Origin: DASSKK01 sp035690495
Lineage (GTDB): Bacteria > Actinomycetota > Actinomycetes > Propionibacteriales > Nocardioidaceae
Length of the DNA: 64,000 bases
Direction: 5' to 3'
Assembly (NCBI GenBank): GCA_035690495.1
Contig: DASSKK010000028.1
Coordinates: 1 to 64,000, forward strand
Position numbers and translations under genes: made by a program. The notes under the pieces are model-generated. The model was given only the letters and a program-made list of their open reading frames with translations. It was not told where the DNA came from and ran no database searches. Below, piece by piece: positions 50,473 through 59,597 of this stretch (position 1 is the first letter of the stretch; the number at the start of each line of letters is the position of its first letter).

Positions 50473-51168
50473 CTACCCGGACGTCGAGAGCGAACGCTCG
50501 TCGAGTCCTTCCGGTCCTGCCATCCAGATCGCCAGGTCGACCTCGTTGCCTTCCGGGTCGGCGAGTGTCCACCAGTGGGGCGCGTGCTCGTCGTTGACGA
50601 CGCGGCCTCCCGCGGCGAGCGCGGCCTCGATGCGGGCCTCGACCTGGTCATGGGGCAGGTAGAGGTCGATGTGGATCCGGTTGCGCTGGGTCCGGGGTGT
50701 GTCCATGTGCTGGAACCAGAACGAGGGCCCGCGGCGTTGCGGGTCGAACACGTCCTCGTCGCCGACCTCGTCGTAGCCGAGCACGGCCCTCCAGAAGGGC
50801 CGGACCGCGGCCGGAGACGTGGCATCGATCGCGACCTGAACGTGCTGTACCAGCCGGGGATCCGCCTGCACCCCGAGGTCGCGTGCGGCGGTCGAGATCT
50901 GCCGGGCCAGATCGACATCGCGCCTGCTGAGGCCCTCCCATCTGCCCGTGTACAGCCGGACGGTGACACCTTCCGGACGTAGGTCGACGTCGGGTTGGTG
51001 CCCCGCCGCGGCCGACAACGCACCGACCCGCTCGACGAGCGCGACCCCTGCGCCGAAGGAGCCGGTGCGGAAGTACGCGCACGCCCAGCCGCCACCCCAG
51101 ATCGCTCGCCAGTCCTCGACGCCCGCCGACTCCAGGAACTGTCGGCCGGTGATCTGCTCGCTGCTCAT
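50473..51168 (-). CDS. PCD-like domain fused to a VOC domain
   Basis: 231 residues from ATG 51168. Residues ~1-95 look like a pterin-4a-carbinolamine dehydratase-type domain (FLESAGVEDWRAIWGGGWAC ... ALSAAAGHQPDVDLRPEGVT, with the GHHP-like site as GHQPD). Residues ~105-225 form a glyoxalase/VOC domain (VQVAIDATSPAAVRPFWRAV, WTLADPEGNEVDLA). True PCD enzymes have a His pair; here GHQP has one, so dehydratase activity is uncertain. Interrupts the tatD-rpfB synteny together with the next gene. Confidence 0.8.
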   Translation of the reverse strand: MSSEQITGRQFLESAGVEDWRAIWGGGWACAYFRTGSFGAGVALVERVGALSAAAGHQPDVDLRPEGVTVRLYTGRWEGLSRRDVDLARQISTAARDLGVQADPRLVQHVQVAIDATSPAAVRPFWRAVLGYDEVGDEDVFDPQRRGPSFWFQHMDTPRTQRNRIHIDLYLPHDQVEARIEAALAAGGRVVNDEHAPHWWTLADPEGNEVDLAIWMAGPEGLDERSLSTSG

Positions 51169-51218
51169 GTCGCCACCGTAGAGGCTGTTCCGGACGATCC
51201 GCGTCCTGAGATCATGGT

Positions 51219-52016
51219 GTGGTGGAGGAGGACAGCTGGGCCGCTCTCGCCGACCAGTTCGCCGACGAGGCCTATGCCACGGTGAAGGGCTACGTGCGCA
51301 CCTACGTGCTGCACCGACAGCTCCTGGAGCATCTCCCGGCGCCACCGGCGACCGTCCTCGACGTCGGCGGCGGCGCGGGTCACCAGTCCTTCCCGCTCGC
51401 GAAGGCCGGGTACGGCGTGACGTTGCTCGACCCGTCGCGGGCCATGTTGGACAAGGCGCACGAGCGACTCGAGCGGCTTCCGGCCGAGGCCCGGCGACGA
51501 GTGACCCTCGTGCAGGGCGACGGCGAGAACGCCGACGAGGTCGTGAAGGGGGAGCGCTTCGACGCCGTGCTGTGCCACGGCGTGCTCGGATACCTCGAAC
51601 GACCGGAGCCGATCGTCGACCAGCTGTGCCGGTGCCTCGCCGCGGGCGGCGTCGTCTCGATGATGACGGCGAACGCGCACGCGATGGCGGTGCGGCCCGC
51701 CCTGGAACGGCGGTGGGACGACGCCCTGGCCGCCTTCGACGCCCGTCACGAGATCGGGGTCCTCGGAGTGCCGGGCCGAGCCGACACGGTGGAGGAGCTC
51801 GGTGAGCTGATGCGGAGCGGCGGAGTGGAGCCGGTGCGTTGGTACGGCGTCTGGCTGTTCGTCGACTGGCTCGAGTTCAGCGGCGCCGAGCTGGACGCCA
51901 GCGACTCCCAGCAGGTGGCGAAGACCGCGGAAGTCGAGCTCGAGGCGAGTCGGCGAGACCCGTACCGCGGACTCAGCCGCGTCTTCCACCTTGTCGGGCG
52001 CGCCCCGGTGGTCTAG
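51219..52016 (+). CDS. Class I SAM-dependent methyltransferase (CmoM/SmtA-like)
   Basis: 265 residues from GTG 51219 (a second GTG at 51222). SAM motif I is VLDVGGGAGHQSFPLAKAGY, the acidic loop VTLLDPSRAMLDKA, and motif IV region FDAVLCHGVLGYLERPEP. The overall pattern resembles CmoM/SmtA-type methyltransferases, possibly acting on tRNA. The C-terminus (WYGVWLFVDW ... SRRDPYRGLSRVFHLVGRA) is the part also found as a relic at 59598-59850. Confidence 0.85.
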   Translation: MVEEDSWAALADQFADEAYATVKGYVRTYVLHRQLLEHLPAPPATVLDVGGGAGHQSFPLAKAGYGVTLLDPSRAMLDKAHERLERLPAEARRRVTLVQGDGENADEVVKGERFDAVLCHGVLGYLERPEPIVDQLCRCLAAGGVVSMMTANAHAMAVRPALERRWDDALAAFDARHEIGVLGVPGRADTVEELGELMRSGGVEPVRWYGVWLFVDWLEFSGAELDASDSQQVAKTAEVELEASRRDPYRGLSRVFHLVGRAPVV

Positions 52017-52295
52017 ACCGGAGACCGGCCGCGGAGAGTGGCCGTACAGGCGGGACGAGGCCCGTCAGCGAGACTCACGTCACCGCCCAGACGCCTGATC
52101 CACACCCCGGGGTTGGCCTCGTCGCCGGCCCACCGTTATCGTCTTGTGACTGTTGGCCGGGAGCGGGGAAGTTCTCGGACGGCACCCGGAGGGGATCCAC
52201 CGGAGGACAGACCGTCCTGGCTGTCTTGGTGGTGCTGCGTGCGCGCGGCCGGGATGTCGCGCCCGCGGCCCGGGGAGTACCACCATTGGAGAAGC

Positions 52296-53426
52296 GTGCG
52301 ACGCACACTCGCTCTACTGACCAGCAGCAAGAAGGCCCTCGTCGTCATGACGACGGCCGCCGGTCTGGCCGTCGCGGCCACCGGTGTCGGCTACGCCTCG
52401 ATGTCGAAGTCCGTGACCCTGTCGGTGGACGGGCACACCGAGCAGGTGAGCACGATGGGGGACACCGTCGGTGAGGTGCTCAACGCCGAGGACATTCCTA
52501 CCGGCAGGCACGACGTGGTCGTCCCGGGGCTGAGCAGCCGCGTGCAGGACGGCACCGAGATCGCGGTCAAGTACGGCCGCCCGTTCGACGTCACCGTCGA
52601 CGGCAAGGACCACCGCTACTGGGTCACCGCCACCGACGTCGCCGGGGCGCTCGACCAGGTGGGCCTCCACGTCAGCGACGCCAGGCTCTCCCTGAGCCGC
52701 AGCGCCGGCATCGGCCGCAAGGGCCTCGACCTCGCGGTGATCACGCCGAAGAAGCTGACGGTCAAGATCGCTGGTCACCATGCCCACCACAAGACTCTCG
52801 ACGCCCTCACCGTCGCCCAGGCGCTGCGTCTGCTCGACGTGAAGGTCGGCAAGTACGACCAGGTGAAGCCCGGCCTGGGCGCCGTACTGCACGACGGAGA
52901 CAGGCTGGTGTTCACCAACGTGCGCAAGGTCAACCGCACGGTCACCGAGTCGATCGGCTTCGACACGGTCAAGCGCGCCGACGGCTCGATGTACTCCGAC
53001 CAGTCCACGACCGTGCGATCCGGCAAGGACGGCAGCAAGCGCGTGAGCTACCGGATCACCTACGAGAACGGCCACATCGTGAGCCGCAACCCGTTGCACG
53101 TCACGGTGCTCAGCCAGCCGGTCGACGCGATCGTGAAGTACGGCACCAAGTCGCGTCCGGCGCCTGCGCCGACCACCAACTACGCCGCCGGGAGCACGGT
53201 CTGGGACAAGATCGCCCAGTGCGAGTCCGGGGGCAACTGGGCAGCCAACACCGGCAACGGCTACTACGGCGGGCTGCAGTTCTCGCTGTCGACCTGGCAC
53301 GCCTACGGCGGCACCGGGTACCCGAACCAGCACTCCCGCGCCGAGCAGATCGCGATCGCGACCAAGGTGCGCAATGCCAGCGGCGGGTATGGCGCCTGGC
53401 CCGTGTGCGGCGCGCCCTACAACTGA
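52296..53426 (+). CDS. rpfB: Resuscitation-promoting factor RpfB
   Basis: 376 residues from GTG 52296 with ggag upstream. N-terminal signal/anchor (ALVVMTTAAGLAVAATGVGY), three DUF348 repeats (SVTLSVDGHTEQVSTMGDTV; PFDVTVDGKDHRYWVTATDV; KKLTVKIAGHHAHHKTLDAL), a G5 domain (VTESIGFDTVKRADGSM) and the C-terminal Rpf lysozyme-like domain (VWDKIAQCESGGNWAANTGN with catalytic Glu). Cleaves peptidoglycan to allow regrowth from dormancy. The 279-bp leader contains no riboswitch that I can identify. Confidence 0.95.
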   Translation: MRRTLALLTSSKKALVVMTTAAGLAVAATGVGYASMSKSVTLSVDGHTEQVSTMGDTVGEVLNAEDIPTGRHDVVVPGLSSRVQDGTEIAVKYGRPFDVTVDGKDHRYWVTATDVAGALDQVGLHVSDARLSLSRSAGIGRKGLDLAVITPKKLTVKIAGHHAHHKTLDALTVAQALRLLDVKVGKYDQVKPGLGAVLHDGDRLVFTNVRKVNRTVTESIGFDTVKRADGSMYSDQSTTVRSGKDGSKRVSYRITYENGHIVSRNPLHVTVLSQPVDAIVKYGTKSRPAPAPTTNYAAGSTVWDKIAQCESGGNWAANTGNGYYGGLQFSLSTWHAYGGTGYPNQHSRAEQIAIATKVRNASGGYGAWPVCGAPYN

Positions 53427-53549
53427 CCGCGGCCCCCGCATCCCGGCTGCCGGCGTTCTCGTCAGTCGCCGCACAACCCCGGTGCGCCTCCTTCCTCGGC
53501 CTTGGCAGCCGGGCGCGGATGCAGCGCGCGGGGGGATAGGGTCGCGGGC

Positions 53550-54437
53550 GTGGAGGGCGAGGAAACCAGGCTGCTCGGGCCCGCGCAGGTGCGGCGGCTG
53601 GCCACCGACCTCGGGGTGCGACCCTCCAAGCAGCGCGGCCAGAACTTCGTCATCGACGCGAACACCGTGCGGCGGATCGTGCGTACGTCGGGGATCGGGC
53701 CCGACGACGTCGTACTCGAGATCGGGCCCGGCCTCGGATCGCTGACGCTGGCCCTGCTCGGCACGGCGGGCCGGGTGCTGGCCGTCGAGGTCGACCGGAC
53801 TCTGGCAGACGCGCTCCCGGACACGGTCGCAGAGCTCGCGCCCGGCCGCGCCGGCGACCTGCACGTGCTGCACGCGGACGCGCTGCGGCTGACGGGCGTG
53901 CCCGACCCGCAGCCGACCGTTCTGGTCGCCAACCTGCCCTACAACGTCGCCGTTCCGGTGCTGCTGCACCTGCTGGCCCTGCTGCCGTCGCTGCGGCACG
54001 GGCTGGTGATGGTCCAGGCCGAGGTCGCCGACCGGCTTGCCGCGACACCTGGATCGCGGACCTACGGCATCCCGTCGGCGAAGACCGCCTGGTTCGCATC
54101 GGTACGCCGTGCCGGCGCGGTCTCCCGCAGCGTGTTCTGGCCGGCGCCGAACGTGGACAGCGGGCTCGTCGCCCTCGAGCGCCGCGAACCGCCCACCACG
54201 GGGGTCGCACGGACCGAGGTGTTCCGGGTCGTCGACGCGGCGTTCGCCCAGCGTCGCAAGACGTTGCGCTCGACGCTCGCCCCGCTGGCCGGCTCGGCTC
54301 CTGCTGCCGAGCACGCGCTTCGCGCCGCAGGGGTGGACCCGGGTGCGCGCGGCGAGCAGCTCGACATCGCCGCGTTCGCCAGGATCGCGGAGACGCTCTC
54401 GCCCGGCCGGGCATCCGTCGAAGGTGCCGCACGATGA
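53550..54437 (+). CDS. rsmA: 16S rRNA (adenine-1518/1519-N6)-dimethyltransferase
   Basis: 295 residues from GTG 53550 (VEGEETRLLGP). KsgA motifs: KQRGQNFVID, VVLEIGPGLGSLTLALL (motif I), AVEVDRTLADAL, and NLPYNVAVPVLLH (catalytic NLPY). Dimethylates two adenines in 16S helix 45. An upstream in-frame ATG at 53502 adds no conserved residues. Overlaps ispE by ATGA. Confidence 0.95.
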   Translation: MEGEETRLLGPAQVRRLATDLGVRPSKQRGQNFVIDANTVRRIVRTSGIGPDDVVLEIGPGLGSLTLALLGTAGRVLAVEVDRTLADALPDTVAELAPGRAGDLHVLHADALRLTGVPDPQPTVLVANLPYNVAVPVLLHLLALLPSLRHGLVMVQAEVADRLAATPGSRTYGIPSAKTAWFASVRRAGAVSRSVFWPAPNVDSGLVALERREPPTTGVARTEVFRVVDAAFAQRRKTLRSTLAPLAGSAPAAEHALRAAGVDPGARGEQLDIAAFARIAETLSPGRASVEGAAR

Positions 54438-55366
54438 GGCTGCGGACGGTCGCGGTGACCGCCCCGGCCAAGGTCAACCTGTGTCTCGGGGTGGGGCCGT
54501 TGCGGGACGGCTACCATGAGCTCGCGACCGTCTACCAGGCCGTCGGGCTCTACGACCGGGTCACCGTGAACCCCGCCGAGACCGAGACCACGACGATCAG
54601 CGTGCACGGCGATGCCCGGCTGTCGCTGGACGACGTACCGACCGACGAGACGAACATCGCGTTCACGGCGGCGAGGCTGCTCGCGGACTACTGCGGCCTG
54701 CCCGCCGACGAAGCGGCGGTCGAGATCGGCATCGACAAGGGCATCCCCGTGGCGGGCGGGCTGGCCGGCGGCAGTGCGGACGCAGCCGCAACGCTGGTGG
54801 CCTGCGACACGCTCTGGGAGATGCACACGCCGCGCGAGGACCTGCTCAGGCTCGCCGGCGAGCTCGGCAGCGACGTGCCGTTCGCGTTGGTCGGCGGCAC
54901 CGCCATCGGGTCCGGGCGTGGCGAGATCGTGACTCCGGTGATGACCCGCGGCGACTACTGGTGGGTGATCCTCGAGTCGCCGGTCGGGCTGTCCACGCCG
55001 GCCGTCTACGCCGAGTTCGACCGGGTCCATGCGGGCCGCAAGGTGCCCTCGCCGGGGGTGCCGGATGCGCTGCTGTCGGCGCTGCGCGCCAACGACGTCG
55101 AGGGGTTGGCCGCCGCGCTGTCCAACGACCTGCACGCCCCCGCGTGCCGACTTCGACCCGAGCTCGAGCAGCTGCTCCAGGACGGCCGCGACGAGTCGGC
55201 GTACGCCTCGATCCTGTCCGGGTCCGGCCCGTCGTGCCTGTTCTTGTGCGAGGGGCGCGTGCATGCCATGCAGGTCGCCGGCGCGCTGGGCGGCTACGGC
55301 GCGGGGCACGTCTCGTTCGCCAGCGGACCGGTTCCCGGGGCGCGGATCACCGGCCTCGAGCACTGA
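54434..55366 (+). CDS. ispE: 4-diphosphocytidyl-2-C-methyl-D-erythritol kinase
   Basis: 310 residues from ATG 54434. GHMP kinase with VTAPAKVNLCLGVGPLRDGY, PVAGGLAGGSADAAATL (ATP loop) and SILSGSGPSCLFLC. Fourth step of the MEP isoprenoid pathway. Coupled to rsmA as in most actinobacteria. Confidence 0.95.
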   Translation: MRLRTVAVTAPAKVNLCLGVGPLRDGYHELATVYQAVGLYDRVTVNPAETETTTISVHGDARLSLDDVPTDETNIAFTAARLLADYCGLPADEAAVEIGIDKGIPVAGGLAGGSADAAATLVACDTLWEMHTPREDLLRLAGELGSDVPFALVGGTAIGSGRGEIVTPVMTRGDYWWVILESPVGLSTPAVYAEFDRVHAGRKVPSPGVPDALLSALRANDVEGLAAALSNDLHAPACRLRPELEQLLQDGRDESAYASILSGSGPSCLFLCEGRVHAMQVAGALGGYGAGHVSFASGPVPGARITGLEH

Positions 55367-55379
55367 GGCCGACGTCTGA

Positions 55380-57206
55380 ATGAGCAACCTCGTGTCACTG
55401 GAACGGGTGTCCAAGGCGTACGGCGTGCGCCCGCTGCTCTCGCAGGTCAGCCTCGGCGTACTCGCCGGGGACCGGATCGGGGTCGTCGGCCGCAACGGCG
55501 ACGGCAAGACCACGCTGCTTCGCCTGCTCGCCGGCCTCGAAAGTCCCGACGACGGACGGGTCGCTGCCAACCGCGGCCTGCGGGCCGGCTACCTGCCCCA
55601 GGTCGACCGGCTGCCGGATCGCACGGTCCGGGAGGTGGTGCTCGGCGACCGGGCCGATCACGAGTGGGCGGCCGACCGGGACAGCCGCGAAGTGGTGGAG
55701 GTGCTGTTGGCCGGCGTCGACCTGGACCGCCCCGTCGCCGGTCTGTCCGGCGGCGAGCTCCGGCGCTGCTCGTTGGCCGGGCTCCTGCTCGACGACCACG
55801 ACCTGATGATCCTGGACGAGCCCACCAACCACCTCGACGTCGAAGGGGTCGCCTGGCTGGCCGAGCATCTGGCACGCCGTACGTGCGCGCTCGTCGTCGT
55901 CACTCACGACCGGTGGTTCCTCGACGCGGTCTGCTCGACCACCTGGGAGGTGCACGACGCGGTCGTCGACGTGTACGACGGCGGCTACGCGGCCTTCGTG
56001 CTCGCGAAGGCGGAGCGGTCCCGCCAGGCGGCCGCAGCCGAGACGCGCCGGCAGAACCTGGTCCGCAAGGAACTGGCCTGGCTGCGCCGCGGCGCGCCGG
56101 CGCGCACCTCGAAGCCGAAGTTCCGGCTCGACGCGGCCACCACGCTGATCGAGGATGAGCCGCCGCCACGCGACACCGTCGAGCTGCAGCGCTTGGCCAC
56201 CGCCCGGCTCGGCAAGGACGTGTTCGACATGGAGGACGTCGACCTGGATGCGGGGGACCGGCAGCTGCTGCGGAACGCCACCTGGCGGCTCGGTCCCTGC
56301 GACCGGATCGGGCTGATCGGCGTCAACGGCGCCGGGAAGACCTCCGTGCTCCGGCTGCTCGACGGCAGTCTGCGGCCCGATGCCGGCCGGGTGCGCCGGG
56401 GCCGCACCGTGCGCCTGGAGCACTTGACCCAGTCGCTGGACGTGCTCGATCCCCAGGAGCGGGTGCTCGCGTCCGTCGAGTCGATCCGGCGTGTGACCAG
56501 GTCCGAGATCGGCAGGGACGTCACCGCTACCGCGCTGCTGGAACGCTTCGGCTTCACCGGCGACCGGCTGACCACCCGGTTCGGGGACCTCTCGGGCGGG
56601 GAGCGCCGCCGTCTTCAGCTGCTGCGGCTGTTGATGAGCGAGCCGAACGTGCTGTTGCTCGACGAGCCGACCAACGATCTCGACATCGAGATGCTCAACG
56701 TTCTGGAGGACTTCCTGGACGGCTGGCCCGGGACGCTGGTGGTGGTCTCGCACGACCGGTACTTCCTGGAACGCGTCACCGACACCGTGTGGGCGCTCCT
56801 CGACGACGGCCGGGTGTCGCTGCTGCCGGGCGGGGTCGAGGAGTACCTGCAACGGCGGGCCTCGGGCGCCGGACGTGCCGGCGGCGGCCGCGACAACCCC
56901 CGCCGCACCAGGCTCGCTCCCTCCTCGCTCGGCGGCCGGACCGAACCAGCGTCGGGCCCGACCACGGCCCTGCCCTCTGCCGCTGCCGACTCCCAGCAAA
57001 GGCGCGAGGCGACGAAGGCGATGGCCCGGGTGGAGCGCCGGCTCGACCGGGTCGCGGAGCGGGAGCAGCGGCTGCACGCCCAGATGGCAGAGGCGGCCAC
57101 CGACCACGAGCGGCTGACCGAGCTCGGCGAGCAGCTCGCGGAGCAGGTGACGCTGCGGGACCAGCTGGAGCAGGAGTGGTTGCAGGCCGCCGACGTCCTG
57201 GACTAA
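55380..57206 (+). CDS. ABC-F family ATPase (translation factor type)
   Basis: 608 residues from ATG 55380 with two ABC domains. First: VGRNGDGKTTLL, LSGGELRRCSLAG, LDEPTNHLD. Second: IGVNGAGKTSVLR, LSGGERRRLQLLRLL, LDEPTNDLD. They are joined by the P-site tRNA interaction linker with AWLRRGAPARTSKPK. The C-terminal ~90 residues form a coiled coil after a Gly/Arg-rich linker. No membrane segments, so it acts on ribosomes rather than in transport. Continues the ispE transcript 13 nt later. Confidence 0.93.
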   Translation: MSNLVSLERVSKAYGVRPLLSQVSLGVLAGDRIGVVGRNGDGKTTLLRLLAGLESPDDGRVAANRGLRAGYLPQVDRLPDRTVREVVLGDRADHEWAADRDSREVVEVLLAGVDLDRPVAGLSGGELRRCSLAGLLLDDHDLMILDEPTNHLDVEGVAWLAEHLARRTCALVVVTHDRWFLDAVCSTTWEVHDAVVDVYDGGYAAFVLAKAERSRQAAAAETRRQNLVRKELAWLRRGAPARTSKPKFRLDAATTLIEDEPPPRDTVELQRLATARLGKDVFDMEDVDLDAGDRQLLRNATWRLGPCDRIGLIGVNGAGKTSVLRLLDGSLRPDAGRVRRGRTVRLEHLTQSLDVLDPQERVLASVESIRRVTRSEIGRDVTATALLERFGFTGDRLTTRFGDLSGGERRRLQLLRLLMSEPNVLLLDEPTNDLDIEMLNVLEDFLDGWPGTLVVVSHDRYFLERVTDTVWALLDDGRVSLLPGGVEEYLQRRASGAGRAGGGRDNPRRTRLAPSSLGGRTEPASGPTTALPSAAADSQQRREATKAMARVERRLDRVAEREQRLHAQMAEAATDHERLTELGEQLAEQVTLRDQLEQEWLQAADVLD

Positions 57207-57220
57207 GGGCGGGGGGACCG

Positions 57221-57712
57221 TCAGTCGGTCTCGAATCCGGCGACGAGCGAGCGCAGCAGCGTGGCCAGACTCTTCCGGTCGGCAGCACCGAGCCCGGCCA
57301 GCAGACCGCGCTCGCGCTGCAGCAGACCCGAAAGAGCGCCGTCGACCGTGGTCCGCCCCTGGGCAGTCAGCCGGACGAGCACGCCGCGCCGGTCGTGAGG
57401 ATCGGGCAGCCGGCGGACCAGCCCTCGGTCCTCGAGCCGGTCGACCCGGTTGGTCATCGTGCCGCTGGTCACCAGGGTCTGGGTGAGCAGCCGGCCGGGG
57501 GAGAGCTCGTACGGCGCTCCGGCACGCCGCAGCGCGGCCAGGACGTCGAACTCCCACGGCTCCAGACCGTGCTCGCGGAACGCCTGGCGGCGAGCGCGGT
57601 CCAGGTGGTGACTGAGGCGCGTGACCCGGGAGAGGACCTGCATCGGCCGCAGGTCGAGATCGGGGCGCTCGCGCTTCCACGCCTCGACCAGCCGGTCCAC
57701 CTCGTCGTGCAT
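57221..57712 (-). CDS. MarR-family repressor
   Basis: 163 residues. Winged helix: LEPWEFDVLAALRRAGAPYE, TLVTSGTMTNRVDRLEDRGL (recognition helix) and VRRLPDPHDRRGVLVRLTAQ (wing, DxR signature). Divergent from the methyltransferase gene. Two matching operator-like sites lie in the 103-bp gap, so it most likely represses both directions until a ligand binds. Confidence 0.92.
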   Translation of the reverse strand: MHDEVDRLVEAWKRERPDLDLRPMQVLSRVTRLSHHLDRARRQAFREHGLEPWEFDVLAALRRAGAPYELSPGRLLTQTLVTSGTMTNRVDRLEDRGLVRRLPDPHDRRGVLVRLTAQGRTTVDGALSGLLQRERGLLAGLGAADRKSLATLLRSLVAGFETD

Positions 57713-57748
57713 GGCGGCAGTCTAGCGTGCGCCCGACGCTGTCGAGAT

Positions 57749-57798
57749 TCTTGACATCGAGAGAAACCGTGGCAGACTAAAGTATCTCGACGTCAAGA
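57749..57798. promoter_or_regulatory. Paired MarR operators
   Basis: tcttgacatcgaga (57749-57762) and tctcgacgtcaaga (57785-57798). They are inverted copies differing at one of 14 positions, 36 bp centre to centre, and each is itself nearly palindromic. They sit between the MarR ATG (57712) and the methyltransferase GTG (57816); the right site ends only 17 bp before the start and overlaps its probable promoter. Confidence 0.82.
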
Positions 57799-57815
57799 GA
57801 TATGGAGTGGGCACC

Positions 57816-58610
57816 GTGCCGGATGTCACCCAGTGGGACCCGCAGCGCTACCTCACCTACGCCGACGAGCGCGGCCGGCCGTTCCTCGACCTGCTGGCCC
57901 GGGTGCCGGCCGCGGGGGCAAACCTGGTCGCCGATCTCGGCTGCGGCCCGGGCAACCAGACCGTCCTGCTCGCCCAGCGCTGGCCCGGAGCTCGTGTGAC
58001 CGGCGTCGACTCCTCCCCGGAGATGATCGCGCGGGCGCGTTCGGCGGGAGCTGCCGGTGTGCGCTTCGAGACCGGTGACGTGCGTGACTGGCGGTCCGAG
58101 GACCCCGTCGACGTGCTGGTGTCCAACGCCACCTTCCAGTGGGTTCCCGGCCACCTGGACCTCCTGGGCCGGCTGGTCGAGCAGGTGCGGCCGGGAGGAT
58201 GGCTCGCGTTCTCGGTGCCCGGCAACTTCGCCGGACCGAGCCACGCGCTGCGCCGGCAGCTCGCCGCGCGGCCGCCCTACGCCGAACACGCCGAGGGGCT
58301 GCCAGAGCCGGACGCGTTCGGCCCCGAGGTCTACCTGGAACGGCTGCTGAACCTCGGTTGTGCTGTCGACGCATGGGAGACGACGTACCTGCACCAGCTC
58401 ACCGGCGAGGACCCGGTCTTCACCTGGATCAGCGGCACCAGCGCCCGCTCGATCCTGCAGGCGCTGCCCGGCGAGCTGCGCGACCGGTTCAGCGACGAGC
58501 TCCGCGGTCTGCTGCGCGCGGCGTACCCGCCCGGCCCGCACGGGGTGCTGCTGCCGTTCCGCCGGGTCTTCGTCGTCGCGCAGACGCCGGCGGGAGGCAG
58601 CGACCGATGA
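57816..58610 (+). CDS. tam: Trans-aconitate 2-methyltransferase-like enzyme
   Basis: 264 residues from GTG 57816, with ggag 8 nt upstream; GTG 57807 is an in-frame alternative. SAM fold: WDPQRYLTYADERGRPFLDL, VADLGCGPGNQTVLLAQRWP, VTGVDSSPEMIARA and VLVSNATFQWVPGHLDLLGR, the order of Tam enzymes that esterify trans-aconitate. Under the MarR operators and coupled to a VOC gene by ATGA. Confidence 0.88.
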   Translation: MPDVTQWDPQRYLTYADERGRPFLDLLARVPAAGANLVADLGCGPGNQTVLLAQRWPGARVTGVDSSPEMIARARSAGAAGVRFETGDVRDWRSEDPVDVLVSNATFQWVPGHLDLLGRLVEQVRPGGWLAFSVPGNFAGPSHALRRQLAARPPYAEHAEGLPEPDAFGPEVYLERLLNLGCAVDAWETTYLHQLTGEDPVFTWISGTSARSILQALPGELRDRFSDELRGLLRAAYPPGPHGVLLPFRRVFVVAQTPAGGSDR

Positions 58611-58969
58611 GGCTGCACCACGTGCAGGTGTCCTGCCCGGCCGGTGGAGAGGACGCCGCTCGCCGCTTCTACGGCGAGCTGCTCGGCCTGCCGGAGGTGG
58701 CGAAGCCGCCGGTCCTCGCTGCCCGCGGCGGCTGCTGGTTCCGCGACGACAGCGTCGAGGTGCACGTCGGCGTGGAGGACGACTTCGCCCCGGCCCGCAA
58801 GGCGCATCCGGCGTTCCTGCTCGACTCCGGCCAGGACATCGACGCGCTCGCCGAGCGGGCCGGCGCACGCGGCTTCCCAGTGACCTGGGACGCGGACTTC
58901 CCGCCGTACCGGCGCTTCCACACCGCGGATGGCAACGGCAACAGGGTGGAGATCCTCGCGCTCGGCTGA
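58607..58969 (+). CDS. Glyoxalase/VOC-family protein
   Basis: 120 residues from ATG 58607, coupled to the methyltransferase. Two beta-alpha-beta-beta-beta units: LHHVQVSCPAGGEDAARRFY and the C-terminal FHTADGNGNRVEIL with metal Glu. A single-domain VOC enzyme that dimerises; substrate unknown, possibly antibiotic or glyoxal-like compounds. Confidence 0.87.
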   Translation: MRLHHVQVSCPAGGEDAARRFYGELLGLPEVAKPPVLAARGGCWFRDDSVEVHVGVEDDFAPARKAHPAFLLDSGQDIDALAERAGARGFPVTWDADFPPYRRFHTADGNGNRVEILALG

Positions 58970-58981
58970 GAGCATGAGCGG

Positions 58982-59569
58982 ATGGAGCTCGTGATCGTCT
59001 TCGGGCCGCCGGCGGTCGGCAAGATGACCGTCGGCGCCGAGCTGGCCCGGCTCACCGGCTTCAAGCTGTTCCACAACCACATGACCGTCGAGCCGGTCCT
59101 GGACATCTTCGAGTTCGGGTCGGAGCCGTTCGGCAGGCTGGTCGGCGAGTTCCGCCGCCGGGTGATCGAGGAGGCCGTGGACGCGGAGCTGCCCGGCCTG
59201 ATCTTCACGTTCGTGTGGGGCCTGGAGCTCGAGGCGGACCGGGACGTCGTCGCGTCGTACGTCGACATCGTCGAGTCGCCCGGTGGCCGGACGACGTTCG
59301 TCGAGCTGTGCGCCTCGCGCGAGGAGCGGCTGGCCCGCAACAGCGGGGAGTTCCGGCTGGAGGAGAAGCGGTCCAAGCGGAACCTGGAGTTCGCCCGGCA
59401 GAACCTGAACGCGATGGACGACCAGTACGTGATGAACACCGGCGACGTGCCGACCGTGGCCGAGCAGCTGTGGGCCGAGCGCCCTTACCTGCGCATCGAC
59501 AATTCCGATGTGCCCGCACCGGACGCGGCTCACCTGATCGCCGAGAAGCTCGGCCTGCCGTTGCTGTGA
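58982..59569 (+). CDS. P-loop NTPase/kinase-like protein
   Basis: 195 residues from ATG 58982. Walker A is VIVFGPPAVGKMTVGAELAR, and lid Arg-rich region EEKRSKRNLEFARQ. Shikimate-kinase-like size, with an HNHMTVEP segment after the first helix. Likely phosphorylates a small molecule; no substrate motif recognised. Twelve nt after the VOC gene, probably the last gene of the MarR-controlled transcript. Confidence 0.8.
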   Translation: MELVIVFGPPAVGKMTVGAELARLTGFKLFHNHMTVEPVLDIFEFGSEPFGRLVGEFRRRVIEEAVDAELPGLIFTFVWGLELEADRDVVASYVDIVESPGGRTTFVELCASREERLARNSGEFRLEEKRSKRNLEFARQNLNAMDDQYVMNTGDVPTVAEQLWAERPYLRIDNSDVPAPDAAHLIAEKLGLPLL

Positions 59570-59597
59570 ACGCTGCCGCTCATCGGTTCGGCGAGCA

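Noticed and set aside
52017..52295. Possible ydaO (c-di-AMP) riboswitch before rpfB
   Set aside because: Known upstream of some actinobacterial rpf genes, but I could not find its conserved core here; GC-rich hairpins alone are not enough.
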